A stretch of 64,000 nucleotides of DNA from Slackia heliotrinireducens DSM 20476 (GCF_000023885.1 NC_013165.1:248001-312000); one strand, 5' to 3'; shown: positions 9,325 through 18,457, counted from the stretch's first letter. Notes: a model not told the origin generated them from the letters alone. Numbers and translations: made by a program.

Positions 9325-10266
9325 ATGCTCAGCATGTTGGTCGTCGGATATCTGTTCTTGGGTGGCGTCGGGGCCGGCGCCTGCGTGGTCGTTTCGGCCA
9401 TGGCCCTGCTGGTCCCCCGTGCCGAGCTCGCGGCAATCCGACGTGCGAATACGCGCTCGGGGTACGTCACCATGGCCCGCGTCAAGCAGCCGTACCGGCG
9501 TCTGATCGCGCCTTGCTATGCCGCAGCTTTCGCCACGGTCTTCCTCGGGTGCCTGTTTCTGCTTCTTGACCTGGGGAATCCTGCCATGGCGCTGGCGCTG
9601 TTCCGCTATCCGACCGCTACGTTCATCTCGGCGGGTTCGTACGCGCTGGCCGCGTGTTTGGCGGTCACGCTGCTGTTGGGCATCGTCTGGGGCGCCTCGG
9701 GTGTGCACGTGCCGTACCGCCTGCTGCGTGCGGCGGAGTGGTTCGCTGCGGTCGTCGGCCTGTTCGTAACCGCATACACCGGCCTGCTCCTGTCGACTTT
9801 GGGCACGGTGCCGTTTTGGACCAGCGCATGGCTGCCTGTGCTGTTCGTACTGTCGTCGTTGTCGGGAGGATGCGCGTTGGTGCTGATCGTCGCGTGCGTC
9901 TTCAATACGACGGGCGCGTTCAGGCAGGTGCTCCGTCGGCTGGTGCGGTGCGACATCGTGGTCATCGTGCTGGAGGCTGCCGCTGCCGCCATGCTGCTGG
10001 CATCGGCGTTCAGCCACCCCTACGACGTGGCCGCGCAAGGCGCGCAAAGCCTGTTGACCGGGGCGTACGCGGGCATGTTCCTCGTCGGTTTCGGGGCGTG
10101 CGGGCTGGTTGCGCCATTGGTTTTGGAATTGAACGCCGCGAGGTGGGAGGGCCGGTTCATCATGCTCATTCCAGCCATCGCGGCTTTGGTATTGGTCGGT
10201 GCGTTCCTGATGCGTTACTGCATTGTGGCGGCGGGCATGCACCCTGAGGTTTGGACGGTGTTGTAA
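9325..10266 (+). CDS. Orphan NrfD-family membrane subunit
   Basis: A 313-residue integral membrane protein with about 9-10 helices that resembles the quinol-interacting anchor subunits NrfD/PsrC/DmsC. The opening MLSMLVVGYLFLGGVGAGAC is typical. The ATG at 9325 is preceded by GGGGAGAG; upstream in-frame codons lack a ribosome site. No molybdopterin or iron-sulfur subunit is adjacent, so its partner must be encoded elsewhere or it works differently. The stop overlaps the start of the next gene (TAATG), so it is translationally coupled to a GntR regulator. Confidence 0.75.
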   Translation: MLSMLVVGYLFLGGVGAGACVVVSAMALLVPRAELAAIRRANTRSGYVTMARVKQPYRRLIAPCYAAAFATVFLGCLFLLLDLGNPAMALALFRYPTATFISAGSYALAACLAVTLLLGIVWGASGVHVPYRLLRAAEWFAAVVGLFVTAYTGLLLSTLGTVPFWTSAWLPVLFVLSSLSGGCALVLIVACVFNTTGAFRQVLRRLVRCDIVVIVLEAAAAAMLLASAFSHPYDVAAQGAQSLLTGAYAGMFLVGFGACGLVAPLVLELNAARWEGRFIMLIPAIAALVLVGAFLMRYCIVAAGMHPEVWTVL

Positions 10267-10757
10267 TGGCGAAAGATACGGCGAGGATGTTCTCGTTCGA
10301 GGTTGATGAAAGCACCGATGTGCCCCTGTGGGCCCAGCTCAGGAACCGGCTGGCGTATCTCATCACGTCGGGGTATTACCGCCCTGGCGAGCAGCTGCCT
10401 ACGGTGCGCGCGCTGGCGTCCGAAATCTCCATCAACTACAACACGGTGAACAAGGCCTACCTGGCTTTGAAGTCCGAAGGCTACATTGAATCCACCCGCG
10501 GCCGCGGCGCGTTCGTGCGCGACCTGGCTGTCGAAGTGGACGAGGAATTCTCCCATGAGGTGGACACCATTCTGGGGGACTGCGTGTCGGCGTGTCGCGA
10601 TCTGGGGCTCACTCTGGACGACGTGTCGCGCGCCATGGATGCTAAAATCCAGCAGATCAAACTGGACGAGGGGCTGGTGGAACCCGACGCAAGCCGAACG
10701 ACGGCGCGCGTGTTCACCATCGGCATGGCTTCGAGAAATGCAGGAACGGGAGCATAA
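10266..10757 (+). CDS. GntR family regulator, YtrA type
   Basis: A 163-residue protein. Residues about 13-82 form a GntR winged helix (PLWAQLRNRLAYLITSGYY, then QLPTVRALASEISINYNTVN). The C-terminal tail is short and helical, as in the YtrA subfamily, which often controls ABC or membrane-stress operons. The start codon overlaps the stop of the NrfD gene by one base, and the SPFH gene starts 3 bp after its stop. All three therefore form one operon, presumably autoregulated. Confidence 0.88.
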   Translation: MAKDTARMFSFEVDESTDVPLWAQLRNRLAYLITSGYYRPGEQLPTVRALASEISINYNTVNKAYLALKSEGYIESTRGRGAFVRDLAVEVDEEFSHEVDTILGDCVSACRDLGLTLDDVSRAMDAKIQQIKLDEGLVEPDASRTTARVFTIGMASRNAGTGA

Positions 10758-10760
10758 GTC

Positions 10761-11753
10761 ATGAAGATTCGCAATACCGCTTCGAAGGTGGCGCATTCCC
10801 AGGGCGAAGGCGCCCGGCAGGTCGCTTCGAGCCGCTACAGCAGGTTTGCCACGGTGGCGGACACGCATACGGAAGTTGTCGGCGAGCAGGCGTCCAACAC
10901 GGGTCGCATCGCGTTCGGTTGCGCGGTGTTCGCCGCGTCATTCGCCGTGCTGCTGGCCGTGTGCTGGCTGGTTTTGGGCGAGCTCACGTTCATCCCCGTT
11001 GCCGTCGCGGCCGTTGCGGCTCTGATTGCGGCCTCCGTAGTGCGTGTGGCCCAGCAATGGGAGAAGGTCGTGGTCCTTCGCATGGGCAAGTACAACCGCG
11101 TGGCGGGTCCCGGTCCGTTCTTCGTGATTCCGTTCGTCGAAAGCGCCGCCATGCGCGTGGACGGCCGCGTGCGCGTGACCACCTTCGGCGCCGAGGAGAC
11201 CCTGACGGCCGACCTGGTTCCGCTGTATGTGGATGCGGTCCTGTTCTGGATGGTGTTCGACGCGAAGGCCGCGTGCACCGAGGTGGGGGACTTCACCTGC
11301 GCGGTGGAGATGGCCGCCCAAACCGCACTGCGCGATGCCATCGGCCGCGGCGGTGCGGCGGAGGTCGCCTTGCGCCGCGAGCAGCTGGACCGCGAGCTTA
11401 AGGAGCGGCTGGCAAACAAGGTGGGCGACTGGGGCGTAACCATTCTCTCGGTGGAAGTGCGCGACATCGTGCTGCCGAAGGAGCTGCAAGAGGTCATGTC
11501 CTTGGAGGCCCAGGCCGAGCAGCGTAAGAAGGCCCGTATCATCCTGATGGAGGCCGAGCAGGACATTTCCGAAATGATGGAAGACGTGTCGCAGACCTAT
11601 GCCGAAAACGATGCGGCCCTGCACCTTCGCTCGATGCATCTGCTGTATGAAAGCGTTCGTGAAACCGGCGGCACCGTGGTGGTCCCCTCCAGTTTCAGCG
11701 AGGGATTCAGCGACATCATGCCTGACTCGTTGAAAGGTACGATCGGGAAGTAA
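10761..11753 (+). CDS. SPFH/band 7 (slipin-like) membrane protein
   Basis: A 330-residue protein. It has a 45-residue cytoplasmic N-terminus and two hydrophobic segments (about 52-74 and 75-93), then a band 7 domain beginning QQWEKVVVLRMGKYN. This is followed by a charged coiled coil (SLEAQAEQRKKARIILMEAE) and a short tail ending in PDSLKGTIGK. Slipins form oligomeric membrane scaffolds and often guard membrane proteases or respond to envelope stress. No NfeD partner is adjacent. It is the third gene of the NrfD-GntR-SPFH operon. Confidence 0.9.
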   Translation: MKIRNTASKVAHSQGEGARQVASSRYSRFATVADTHTEVVGEQASNTGRIAFGCAVFAASFAVLLAVCWLVLGELTFIPVAVAAVAALIAASVVRVAQQWEKVVVLRMGKYNRVAGPGPFFVIPFVESAAMRVDGRVRVTTFGAEETLTADLVPLYVDAVLFWMVFDAKAACTEVGDFTCAVEMAAQTALRDAIGRGGAAEVALRREQLDRELKERLANKVGDWGVTILSVEVRDIVLPKELQEVMSLEAQAEQRKKARIILMEAEQDISEMMEDVSQTYAENDAALHLRSMHLLYESVRETGGTVVVPSSFSEGFSDIMPDSLKGTIGK

Positions 11754-11835
11754 GGCTTTGAACTGGCCGTACGCATGTCAGCACTGTAGTTTCCTAGCAT
11801 AAAACTATTTGCAAGATAGTATAATTCAATTCAAA

Positions 11836-11882
11836 ATTGTCCTAAGACAATAGTTGATTGTCTTAGGACAATCAACTATACT
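11836..11882 (+). promoter_or_regulatory. Promoter with overlapping operator palindromes upstream of molybdoenzyme operon 1
   Basis: TTGATT (11854-11859) and TATACT (11877-11882) are spaced by exactly 17 bases. The promoter is embedded in palindromes: TAGTTGATTGTC (11851-11862) is the reverse complement of GACAATCAACTA (11867-11878). ATTGTCCTAAGACAAT (11836-11851) recurs inverted at 11857-11872. The half-site TTGTCYTARGACAA thus occurs twice, once inside the -35/-10 spacer, a classic repressor layout. A second -10-like TATAAT lies at 11820-11825 without a good -35. The resulting leader is about 155 bases. Confidence 0.75.
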
Positions 11883-12045
11883 GCCGCCAAGAGATTTAGC
11901 TAAATCGATTTCTATTGGAATCGATATCCAGACTCGAGCGGTCATCCGATGGTAGCGCAACCATCTTCCGAGGCCGGGGTTTTGAGGCGTCGGTACGGAG
12001 ACTGGACAAGAGGGGGATATCCTGACAGCTCTATAAGGAGGAGAT

Positions 12046-14466
12046 ATGTCAGGAGAAAAGACCGTGAACCCGGGCATCACCCGCCGCGGTTTCATGAAGG
12101 GCGCTGCCGCATTGGGCGCACTGGGCGTTACCGCCGGCGGCATTGCAACGGCAACGAGCAGCCTGGCGCCGACCAACGCGCAGGCAGAATCCGAAGAGCA
12201 CGTTGCCTACACGTATCACCAATCACACTGCGGAAACATGTGCGCACTTGCCTGCACCGTGCGTGACGGTCGTCTCGTGTGCATCGAGCCGAACAGTGCC
12301 ATGGCCGAGCGCAGGTACAAGACGATGTGCCTGAAGGGCGTATCTGAAGTGCAGCACATCTACAGCGACAAGCGAATTCAGACTCCGCTCAAGCGCGTCG
12401 GCGAACGCGGAGCAGGCGAGTTCGAAGCCGTCAGCTGGGAAGAGGCCCTCGACGACATCGTCTCGCAGATCAAGGACATCCAGCAGAGCTTCGGCAAGGA
12501 CTCTGTGCTGGTCACGACGTGTGCCGAATGCGATGTTCCGTTCCTGGCCACGATTCTCGAGGCCCGCACCTGCGCGAACAACAACGGCATCGACATCGGA
12601 ACCGGCAACGGCCTTGACCCCGCCACCGGTATGGGTTGGGGCTTCGCCATGTCCGCACAGGAGCCTCGCGACTGGGTCAATTCCCGTCTGGTCCTCAACG
12701 TGGGCAACAACTTCTGCGAATCCAGCCTGGCCAACGCCCGTGTCATGTTCGACGCGAAGGACGCCGGCGCCCACGTGGTCACCGTTGACCCGCATTTCTC
12801 CACCACCGCCTGCAAGTCCGACGAGTGGATTCCCATCGAGGTCGGTACCGACGCGGCGCTGTTCCTGGGCATGACCACCCATATTCTTGACAACAACCTG
12901 GGCGACCAGGAGTTCATGGCCAAGCACACGTCGCTGCCCTTCCTGATCGACACGAAGACCGGCATGCTGGTCCGCTCCGAGGAAGGCATCGTCGACGAGG
13001 CCGCAAAGGCCGAGGCCGAAGCTGCGGGCACCGAGTACATGCCCTTCTATCCGTTCCTGGTCATCGACGAGGACGGCCAGAAGAAGCCCTACACCGAGGC
13101 TGCCAATCCGCAGCTCACGGTGGAAGGCACCTTCGACGGGCAGCAGCTAGTGTCCGTGTACAGCAAGCTGTGCGAGAGCCAGAAGGCCTATCCGACCAGC
13201 TGGGCTGCGGAAGTCACCGGCATTTCGCAGGAGCGCATCGAAGCGCTGGCCGAAGAATACGCCGCTGGCCCCTCCTCCCTGTGCGTGGGCTGGGGCGGTT
13301 CCGACAAGCTGAGCAACGCAGACATCACGGGCCACGCAGCTGCCGTCCTGGTTGCCGTCACGGGCAACATCGGCAAGCCCGGCGCAGGCGTCGGCGTGTA
13401 TGTCGGCGCCCAGTACGCCGGCTATGCCGCCGGGTTCGGCGAGTGGGCCATCCCCGAGAAGTACGGCCTCATGCCCGGTCCCGCCGACCTGCAGATGCGT
13501 GAGCTTCGCCAGACCGACATAGTGCATGCCATCGTTGCGGTGGGCGACCTTTTGGCCCAGAAGGTGGGCAACATGAAGCTCACCGAGGAATGGACGAAGA
13601 CCATCGACCTCATCGTGACGGCCGACGTGTACTTCACCGAGGGCGCCAAGTGGGCCGACTACGTTCTGCCGCTGACCAGCCGCTTCGAATACGACGCTGA
13701 GGTCGGCAATGTGAAGAACGGTTACAACCACATCTGCCTGCAGGAAAAGGTGCTCGATCCACTGTTCGAGGCCAAGACCGACCTGTGGTTCCAACGCGAA
13801 CTCGCCAAGCGTCTGGGTTACGAAGACGCCCTGCCTGAAACGGCCGACGAGCGCGTCGCAGCCATCATGGCCGGCTGCACCGAGAACGTCACGCTGGAAC
13901 AGCTGAAGGAGAACCAGGGCGTGTGGCCCATCACGGGTATCGAGAACCCGCGCCTGGTCGCCACCGACTACGCGTTCTACACCGAGTCCGGCAACATGGA
14001 GGTCTACTACCAGAATCTGGTCGACTTCAACCAGGCCCTTCCCCAATGGGAAGAGAACATCGAGGCCTACCCGGGCAACCCCGAGAGGGAGAAGTACCCG
14101 CTGCAGCTCACCAACACGCGCACGCGCTTCCGCATTCACAACCAGTTCAACGACTCCGCTTGGCTGGCTCAGTACTACACGCCGACGGTCCATGTGAACC
14201 CCGTCGACCTGGAGGCCCAGGGCATCAAGACCGGCGACACCGTGCGCCTGTTCAACGACCGCGGCGAGATCAAGGTGGCTGTGGCCGCCAATGAAGCAAT
14301 CCGTCCGGGTTCCGCCCGCCTGTACGAAGCCACGACGGCCGACTACACCGTTGCCGGCAACATGCAGGATCTGACCAACGACACGCCGATCGAGCGCGGC
14401 GCCGCCCTGATGATGGGCCCGGTAGCCCCGTTCAGCGACACCATCGTCGGCATCGAGAAGGCATAG
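12046..14466 (+). CDS. Tat-exported molybdopterin oxidoreductase, DMSO reductase family (catalytic subunit)
   Basis: An 806-residue bis-MGD enzyme. A twin-arginine signal (ITRRGFMKGA, residues 11-20) and Ala-rich segment send it across the membrane. A [4Fe-4S] site is formed by C62, C66, C70 and C95. The C-terminal part (RIHNQFNDS, then IKTGDTVRLFNDRGEIKV) is the molydopterin dinucleotide-binding domain. The substrate cannot be deduced; relatives in Eggerthellaceae reduce S- or N-oxides or dehydroxylate catechols. The start follows AAGGAGGAGAT. The FeS and NrfD subunits follow at 13 and 10 bp. No TorD chaperone lies in this operon. Confidence 0.9.
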   Translation: MSGEKTVNPGITRRGFMKGAAALGALGVTAGGIATATSSLAPTNAQAESEEHVAYTYHQSHCGNMCALACTVRDGRLVCIEPNSAMAERRYKTMCLKGVSEVQHIYSDKRIQTPLKRVGERGAGEFEAVSWEEALDDIVSQIKDIQQSFGKDSVLVTTCAECDVPFLATILEARTCANNNGIDIGTGNGLDPATGMGWGFAMSAQEPRDWVNSRLVLNVGNNFCESSLANARVMFDAKDAGAHVVTVDPHFSTTACKSDEWIPIEVGTDAALFLGMTTHILDNNLGDQEFMAKHTSLPFLIDTKTGMLVRSEEGIVDEAAKAEAEAAGTEYMPFYPFLVIDEDGQKKPYTEAANPQLTVEGTFDGQQLVSVYSKLCESQKAYPTSWAAEVTGISQERIEALAEEYAAGPSSLCVGWGGSDKLSNADITGHAAAVLVAVTGNIGKPGAGVGVYVGAQYAGYAAGFGEWAIPEKYGLMPGPADLQMRELRQTDIVHAIVAVGDLLAQKVGNMKLTEEWTKTIDLIVTADVYFTEGAKWADYVLPLTSRFEYDAEVGNVKNGYNHICLQEKVLDPLFEAKTDLWFQRELAKRLGYEDALPETADERVAAIMAGCTENVTLEQLKENQGVWPITGIENPRLVATDYAFYTESGNMEVYYQNLVDFNQALPQWEENIEAYPGNPEREKYPLQLTNTRTRFRIHNQFNDSAWLAQYYTPTVHVNPVDLEAQGIKTGDTVRLFNDRGEIKVAVAANEAIRPGSARLYEATTADYTVAGNMQDLTNDTPIERGAALMMGPVAPFSDTIVGIEKA

Positions 14467-14479
14467 GGGAGGAACTCAA

Positions 14480-15097
14480 ATGACGAAATATGCTATCGCG
14501 ATCAACACCGGTCGCTGCGTCGGCTGCCACACGTGCTCCCTGGCCTGTAAGATGAGCAACAACATTCCTGACGGCATGCTGTGGAACCGCGTCCTGACCG
14601 AAGGCTGCGACGTTATCGACGGCGCCCAGGGCACCTATCCGAACCTGGAGCGCAACTATCTGCCGCTGGCGTGCCAGCATTGCGAAAACGCCGCATGCCT
14701 GAGGGCTTGTCCCACCGGCGCCACCTACAAGGACGAAGAAGGCCGTGTCGAGATCGATTACGACAAGTGCATCGGCTGTCGCATGTGCATGGCCGCCTGT
14801 CCGTACAATGCGCGAACCTTCAACTGGAAGGAGCCGAAGCGCATCACGGGTGCCGACTACGGCCACAAGGATGTCCCCGCGCGCAAGAAGGGCGTCATGG
14901 AGAAGTGCACGCTGTGCCCCGAGCGTACGGGTGAGGGGAAAGAGCCCATGTGCGTGGCGGTCTGCCCTGCCGGAGCGCGCGTCTTCGGCGACCTGGACGA
15001 TCCCGACTCCGAGATTTCCAAGCTCAAGCGCGAGCGCAATGTCCGTATTCTTCTCGAGGACATGGGCACCAAGCCCCAAGTCTTCTATTTCGAATAG
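14480..15097 (+). CDS. Ferredoxin-like FeS electron-transfer subunit (DmsB/NrfC type)
   Basis: A 205-residue protein with four cysteine clusters for four [4Fe-4S] centres: CVGCHTCSLAC (residues 14-24), CQHCENAACLRACP, CIGCRMCMAACP, and CTLCPERTGEGKEPMCVAVCP in parts. It carries electrons between the membrane subunit and the catalytic subunit. It has no signal peptide and is presumably co-exported with the Tat-signalled partner. It sits between the catalytic and NrfD genes of the same operon. Confidence 0.93.
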   Translation: MTKYAIAINTGRCVGCHTCSLACKMSNNIPDGMLWNRVLTEGCDVIDGAQGTYPNLERNYLPLACQHCENAACLRACPTGATYKDEEGRVEIDYDKCIGCRMCMAACPYNARTFNWKEPKRITGADYGHKDVPARKKGVMEKCTLCPERTGEGKEPMCVAVCPAGARVFGDLDDPDSEISKLKRERNVRILLEDMGTKPQVFYFE

Positions 15098-15107
15098 GAG
15101 GTGCACC

Positions 15108-16277
15108 ATGCAAACCAAAGGTTTCTCCAAGGTATCCATGGGCATTTTCGCCGCGCTGACCATCATCGGCGTCGCGTGCTGGATTTACCAGCTCATTGGC
15201 GGTCTGGGTGTCACCGGCATGTCCAACATCAACTCGTGGGGCGCCTATATCTGCATGTTCATGCTGTTCGTGGGTCTTTCCGCAGGCGGTTTGATCGTCG
15301 CCAGCTCCGCCCACGTGTTCGGCATCGAGTCGTTCAAATCGGTGGCCAAACCCGCCGTCATCTGCTCCATCGTGTGCATTTGCATCGCCGGCATGCTGGT
15401 GCTCGTCGACATGGGCGGCATCCAGCGCATCTGGCGCATGTTCACGGGTCCGAATCCTAAATCGCCCCTGCTGTGGGACGTATGCATCATCACCACGTAC
15501 CTCGTCATCAACGTCCTCGACCTGATCTGGATGCAGAAGGGCGACGAGGCGAAGGTGAGCAAGCTGTCCTATGTGGCGCTGCCCGTTGCCATCCTCGTGC
15601 ACTCCGTCACGGCTTGGATCTTCGGTCTGCAGATCGCCCGCGCCTGGTACACCGCCATCATGGCGCCCATCTTCGTGGCTTCGGCTATGGACTCCGGCCT
15701 GGCTCTGCTCATCCTGTCGCTCATGCTGCTCGAGAAGGTGGGCCTCATGAAGCTCGACGGCGACCTGCTGGCCTCCTTCGGCAAGCTGCTTGCCACTTTC
15801 ATCTGCGTGGACGCTTTCTTCATCGGCTGCGAGCTGCTGACCATGGGTTATCCCGGTGCCCACGAGGCCATCGCCCTGAAGGAGATGGCCACCGGCGCCA
15901 CCGCTCCGTTCTTCTGGGCCGAGATCATCGGCGGCCTGCTGATTCCGTTCCTTCTGCTGGCCTCGCCTAAGCGCCGCAATAACCGCGGCCTGGTGGCCCT
16001 GGCCTGCGCGCTGGTGGTCCTCGGCGTGGCATGCAAGCGCGTGTGGCTGCTGTTCACGAGCTTCATCCATCCGAACGTGTACGGCGCTGGTGGCATCACG
16101 ACCGGCACTGCCGCGGCGCAGTCCGACCCCACTGCCATGTGGGCTCTGACGGGCTCTTACGCTCCGACGGTCCCTGAGGTCCTTATCGTGATCGGCGTCA
16201 TCTCGCTCGGCGTGCTCGGCTTCATGGTCCTGAGCAACATGCTTCTCGGCGGCAAGACCGCGGCCCAGGCTGCCTAA
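15108..16277 (+). CDS. nrfD: NrfD-family membrane anchor subunit of molybdoenzyme 1
   Basis: A 389-residue membrane protein with about 9-10 transmembrane helices that exchanges electrons with the menaquinone pool. The N-terminal half shows the NrfD pattern WGAYICMFMLFVGLSAGG. The start at 15108 is fixed by AGGAGGTGCACC directly upstream; the frame stays open further upstream, but that part overlaps the FeS gene. The order A-B-C and the tight spacing make a complete three-subunit reductase with the two genes before it. Confidence 0.92.
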   Translation: MQTKGFSKVSMGIFAALTIIGVACWIYQLIGGLGVTGMSNINSWGAYICMFMLFVGLSAGGLIVASSAHVFGIESFKSVAKPAVICSIVCICIAGMLVLVDMGGIQRIWRMFTGPNPKSPLLWDVCIITTYLVINVLDLIWMQKGDEAKVSKLSYVALPVAILVHSVTAWIFGLQIARAWYTAIMAPIFVASAMDSGLALLILSLMLLEKVGLMKLDGDLLASFGKLLATFICVDAFFIGCELLTMGYPGAHEAIALKEMATGATAPFFWAEIIGGLLIPFLLLASPKRRNNRGLVALACALVVLGVACKRVWLLFTSFIHPNVYGAGGITTGTAAAQSDPTAMWALTGSYAPTVPEVLIVIGVISLGVLGFMVLSNMLLGGKTAAQAA

Positions 16278-16331
16278 CGTACTGCAAACCTGAACAGGGC
16301 GCCGACATGACGGCGCCATCCCCCTCCTTCG

Positions 16332-16362
16332 ATGCGCCCGCACCAAAACCGTGCGGGCGCAT
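16332..16362 (+). terminator. Hairpin after molybdoenzyme operon 1
   Basis: ATGCGCCCGCAC (16332-16343) is the exact reverse complement of GTGCGGGCGCAT (16351-16362) across a 7-base loop. There is no clean T run, so it is a terminator or a 3'-end stabiliser. Confidence 0.6.
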
Positions 16363-16520
16363 TGCGTTGCCTTGGTTCCCGAATCGAAACGGCGAAAGTT
16401 CTGGCGAGCATCCCACGCGAACCGCTTGGCGCGCGCTGTTACGGTTTTTTCCTGCGAGCCATGCCAGGCAATCGACGCTGGCGTAAGATAACCGAGTTAC
16501 CCTTTTGAAAGCGAGCGTTC

Positions 16521-17339
16521 GTGACCGAGCCAGTTGCAACCGAATCCCATGTCATGCCGAAGCTGGACATGCGCGGCGTGCGGCAGACGTATGCCGGCGT
16601 CCACGGCGATGTGATGGCGCTTGAGGACATGAACCTGTCCGTGGCGCCCGGCGAGGCCGTCGCCATCCTTGGGCCATCGGGCTGCGGCAAATCCACAAGC
16701 CTGTTGCTCGCCGCCGGCCTGCGGAAGCCTTCGGCCGGCTCGATCCTCGTGGATAATGAGCCCGTCGCGGGCCCACGGCTCAAGACGTCCCTCATCCTGC
16801 AGGATTTCGGCCTGATGCCCTGGAAGACCGTGGAGCAGAACGCTGGACTGGGCCTGCAGATCCGCAAGGTTCCCAAATCCGAGCGCAAGTATCGTGTGGC
16901 CCGCGCCCTTGAGCAGGTGGGGCTTCAGGATTTCGCGTCGTCGTACCCGGCGGAGCTTTCTGGCGGCATGCGCCAGCGTCTGGCCATGGCCCGCGCGCTT
17001 ACCTGCGAGACGGACCTGCTGCTCATGGACGAGCCGCTGTCCGCCTTGGACGCCTTGCTGCGCGAGGAGATGCAGGACATGCTGAAGCGCACGTGGCAGG
17101 CGGCGGGATATGCCCAGGTCCTGGTCACACACTCCATCGAAGAGGCCGTGTATCTGGGGGAGCGGGTGTTCGTGATGACGCCGCGCCCCGGACGTTTGGC
17201 CTACACACTGGACAACCCCGAGATGCATGCCGACGATTGGCGCAGCGACCCGCTCTTCTTCGAGCGGTGCCGCGATCTGCGCGAGGTGCTGACCAGCAGT
17301 GTCGCGAAGGCCGCCGAAAGCGAGGCCGTCCATGCGTAG
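16521..17339 (+). CDS. NitT/TauT-type ABC transporter ATP-binding protein
   Basis: A 272-residue ABC ATPase with Walker A GPSGCGKST at 51-59, Q-loop LQDFGLMPW, signature LSGGMRQR and Walker B LLLMDEPLSALD. The sequence around VTHSIEEAVYLGERV groups it with SsuB/TauB/NrtD importers of sulfonates, nitrate, taurine or thiamine precursors. I used the GTG at 16521; an in-frame ATG at 16554 is the alternative. The permease gene overlaps its 3' end by 8 bases. No substrate-binding protein gene is adjacent, so the substrate is unknown. Confidence 0.88.
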   Translation: MTEPVATESHVMPKLDMRGVRQTYAGVHGDVMALEDMNLSVAPGEAVAILGPSGCGKSTSLLLAAGLRKPSAGSILVDNEPVAGPRLKTSLILQDFGLMPWKTVEQNAGLGLQIRKVPKSERKYRVARALEQVGLQDFASSYPAELSGGMRQRLAMARALTCETDLLLMDEPLSALDALLREEMQDMLKRTWQAAGYAQVLVTHSIEEAVYLGERVFVMTPRPGRLAYTLDNPEMHADDWRSDPLFFERCRDLREVLTSSVAKAAESEAVHA

Positions 17340-18066
17340 GCTTCTGGGTTACCTGCTCGCCATCATGTTCATCCTGGCAGGATGGCAGCTGACCGCCATG
17401 GCTCTGGGAAGCGCTGCGTTGCCCGAGGTTCTGCCCGCGCTGCAGAACGTGGTCATGTACTTCGACGAGATTGCGCCGGCCTTCGGCGTGAGCCTGTACC
17501 GCGTGGTGATCGCCATGGTCATCGGCACCGTTCTAGCCATCCCGTTGGGTCTGGTCTGCGGCCGGTCGCCCCGGGTCGACGCCGTGTTCGCGCCCGTTCT
17601 CTACTTCCTGTACCCGCTACCCAAAGTGGTGCTGTTGCCTGTGTTCATCGTGTTGCTGGGTCTGGCCGACGCGCCCAAGATCGCCCTTATCGCACTGACC
17701 ATCTTCTTCCAGGTTCTGGTCACGGTGCGAGACGCCACCAAGAGCGTGCCCGAGGACAGCGTGCTGTCCGTGCGTTCGCTGGGTGCGAGCCGTCTGGATA
17801 TCTATCGCCACGTCATCGTGCCTGCCACGCTGCCCGAGCTGTTCACGGCGCAGCGCATTTCCAGCGGCACTGCCGTGGCCATCCTGTTCTTCGCGGAGAG
17901 CTTCGCCGGCTCCACGGGTCTGGGTTACTTCATCGCCGACGCATGGGCCCTGCTCAACTACCCGAAGATGTTCGCAGGCATCATCGCCATGGCCGTGCTG
18001 GGCGTCATCTTGTACGAGATCTTCGACATCGCCGAACGCCGTCTGACCCGCTGGCGCCGCCTGTAA
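17332..18066 (+). CDS. NitT/TauT-type ABC transporter permease
   Basis: A 244-residue inner-membrane permease of the SsuC/TauC class with about six helices. The cytoplasmic EAA-type loop is visible as SLGASRLDIYRHVIVPATLPE. The start ATG lies inside the end of the ATPase gene, showing tight coupling. The half-transporter pair would normally need an SsuA-like lipoprotein; the following 540 bp hold only a structured repeat. Confidence 0.88.
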   Translation: MRRLLGYLLAIMFILAGWQLTAMALGSAALPEVLPALQNVVMYFDEIAPAFGVSLYRVVIAMVIGTVLAIPLGLVCGRSPRVDAVFAPVLYFLYPLPKVVLLPVFIVLLGLADAPKIALIALTIFFQVLVTVRDATKSVPEDSVLSVRSLGASRLDIYRHVIVPATLPELFTAQRISSGTAVAILFFAESFAGSTGLGYFIADAWALLNYPKMFAGIIAMAVLGVILYEIFDIAERRLTRWRRL

Positions 18067-18200
18067 GCGTCGCTGCGTACGCTGGGAATCCGTCGTCGGC
18101 GCGACGGACCGAGATGCGGATCCTTTTCTGCAGGCGGCATCGCTTGCGGCGCGGCGCGCATCTTCTTGGACCGATGCCGATCACCGTCCAGCCGCAACGC

Positions 18201-18457
18201 CGATTCAATTGCGACTACAAATGCAAGCCTAAAAATCAATATCGACGACAGATGCGCTTCCCGAAAACCATTGCGACTACAGTTAGGAGGCCTATTTCGA
18301 GGTTCATCGGGCCCGATTTGGCCTGAAATAGGGGTGCAAAGCCGTTTTTGAGCCCGAAAGTGGTTCAGACCCCCGTTGCATTTGTAGTCGGAATGATTTC
18401 CGAGGTTGGCTTTTGTAGCCGATATGCCTTTTTGAGCCTGCATTTGTAGTCGATTTG
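18201..18457. repeat. Nested long palindrome in a 540-bp gene-free stretch
   Basis: The stretch 18067-18610 has no gene. An outer arm carrying GCGACTACAAATGCAAGCCT (from 18211) is answered by AGCCTGCATTTGTAGTCG (18435-18452). A second pair (TTGCGACTAC at 18271, GCATTTGTAGTCGG near 18379) and an inner pair (CCTATTTC at 18291, GAAATAGG at 18325-18332) nest inside. The whole could fold into one long cruciform or RNA hairpin. It lacks the CCAGGTC core found in the other elements. Origin is unknown. Confidence 0.75.
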
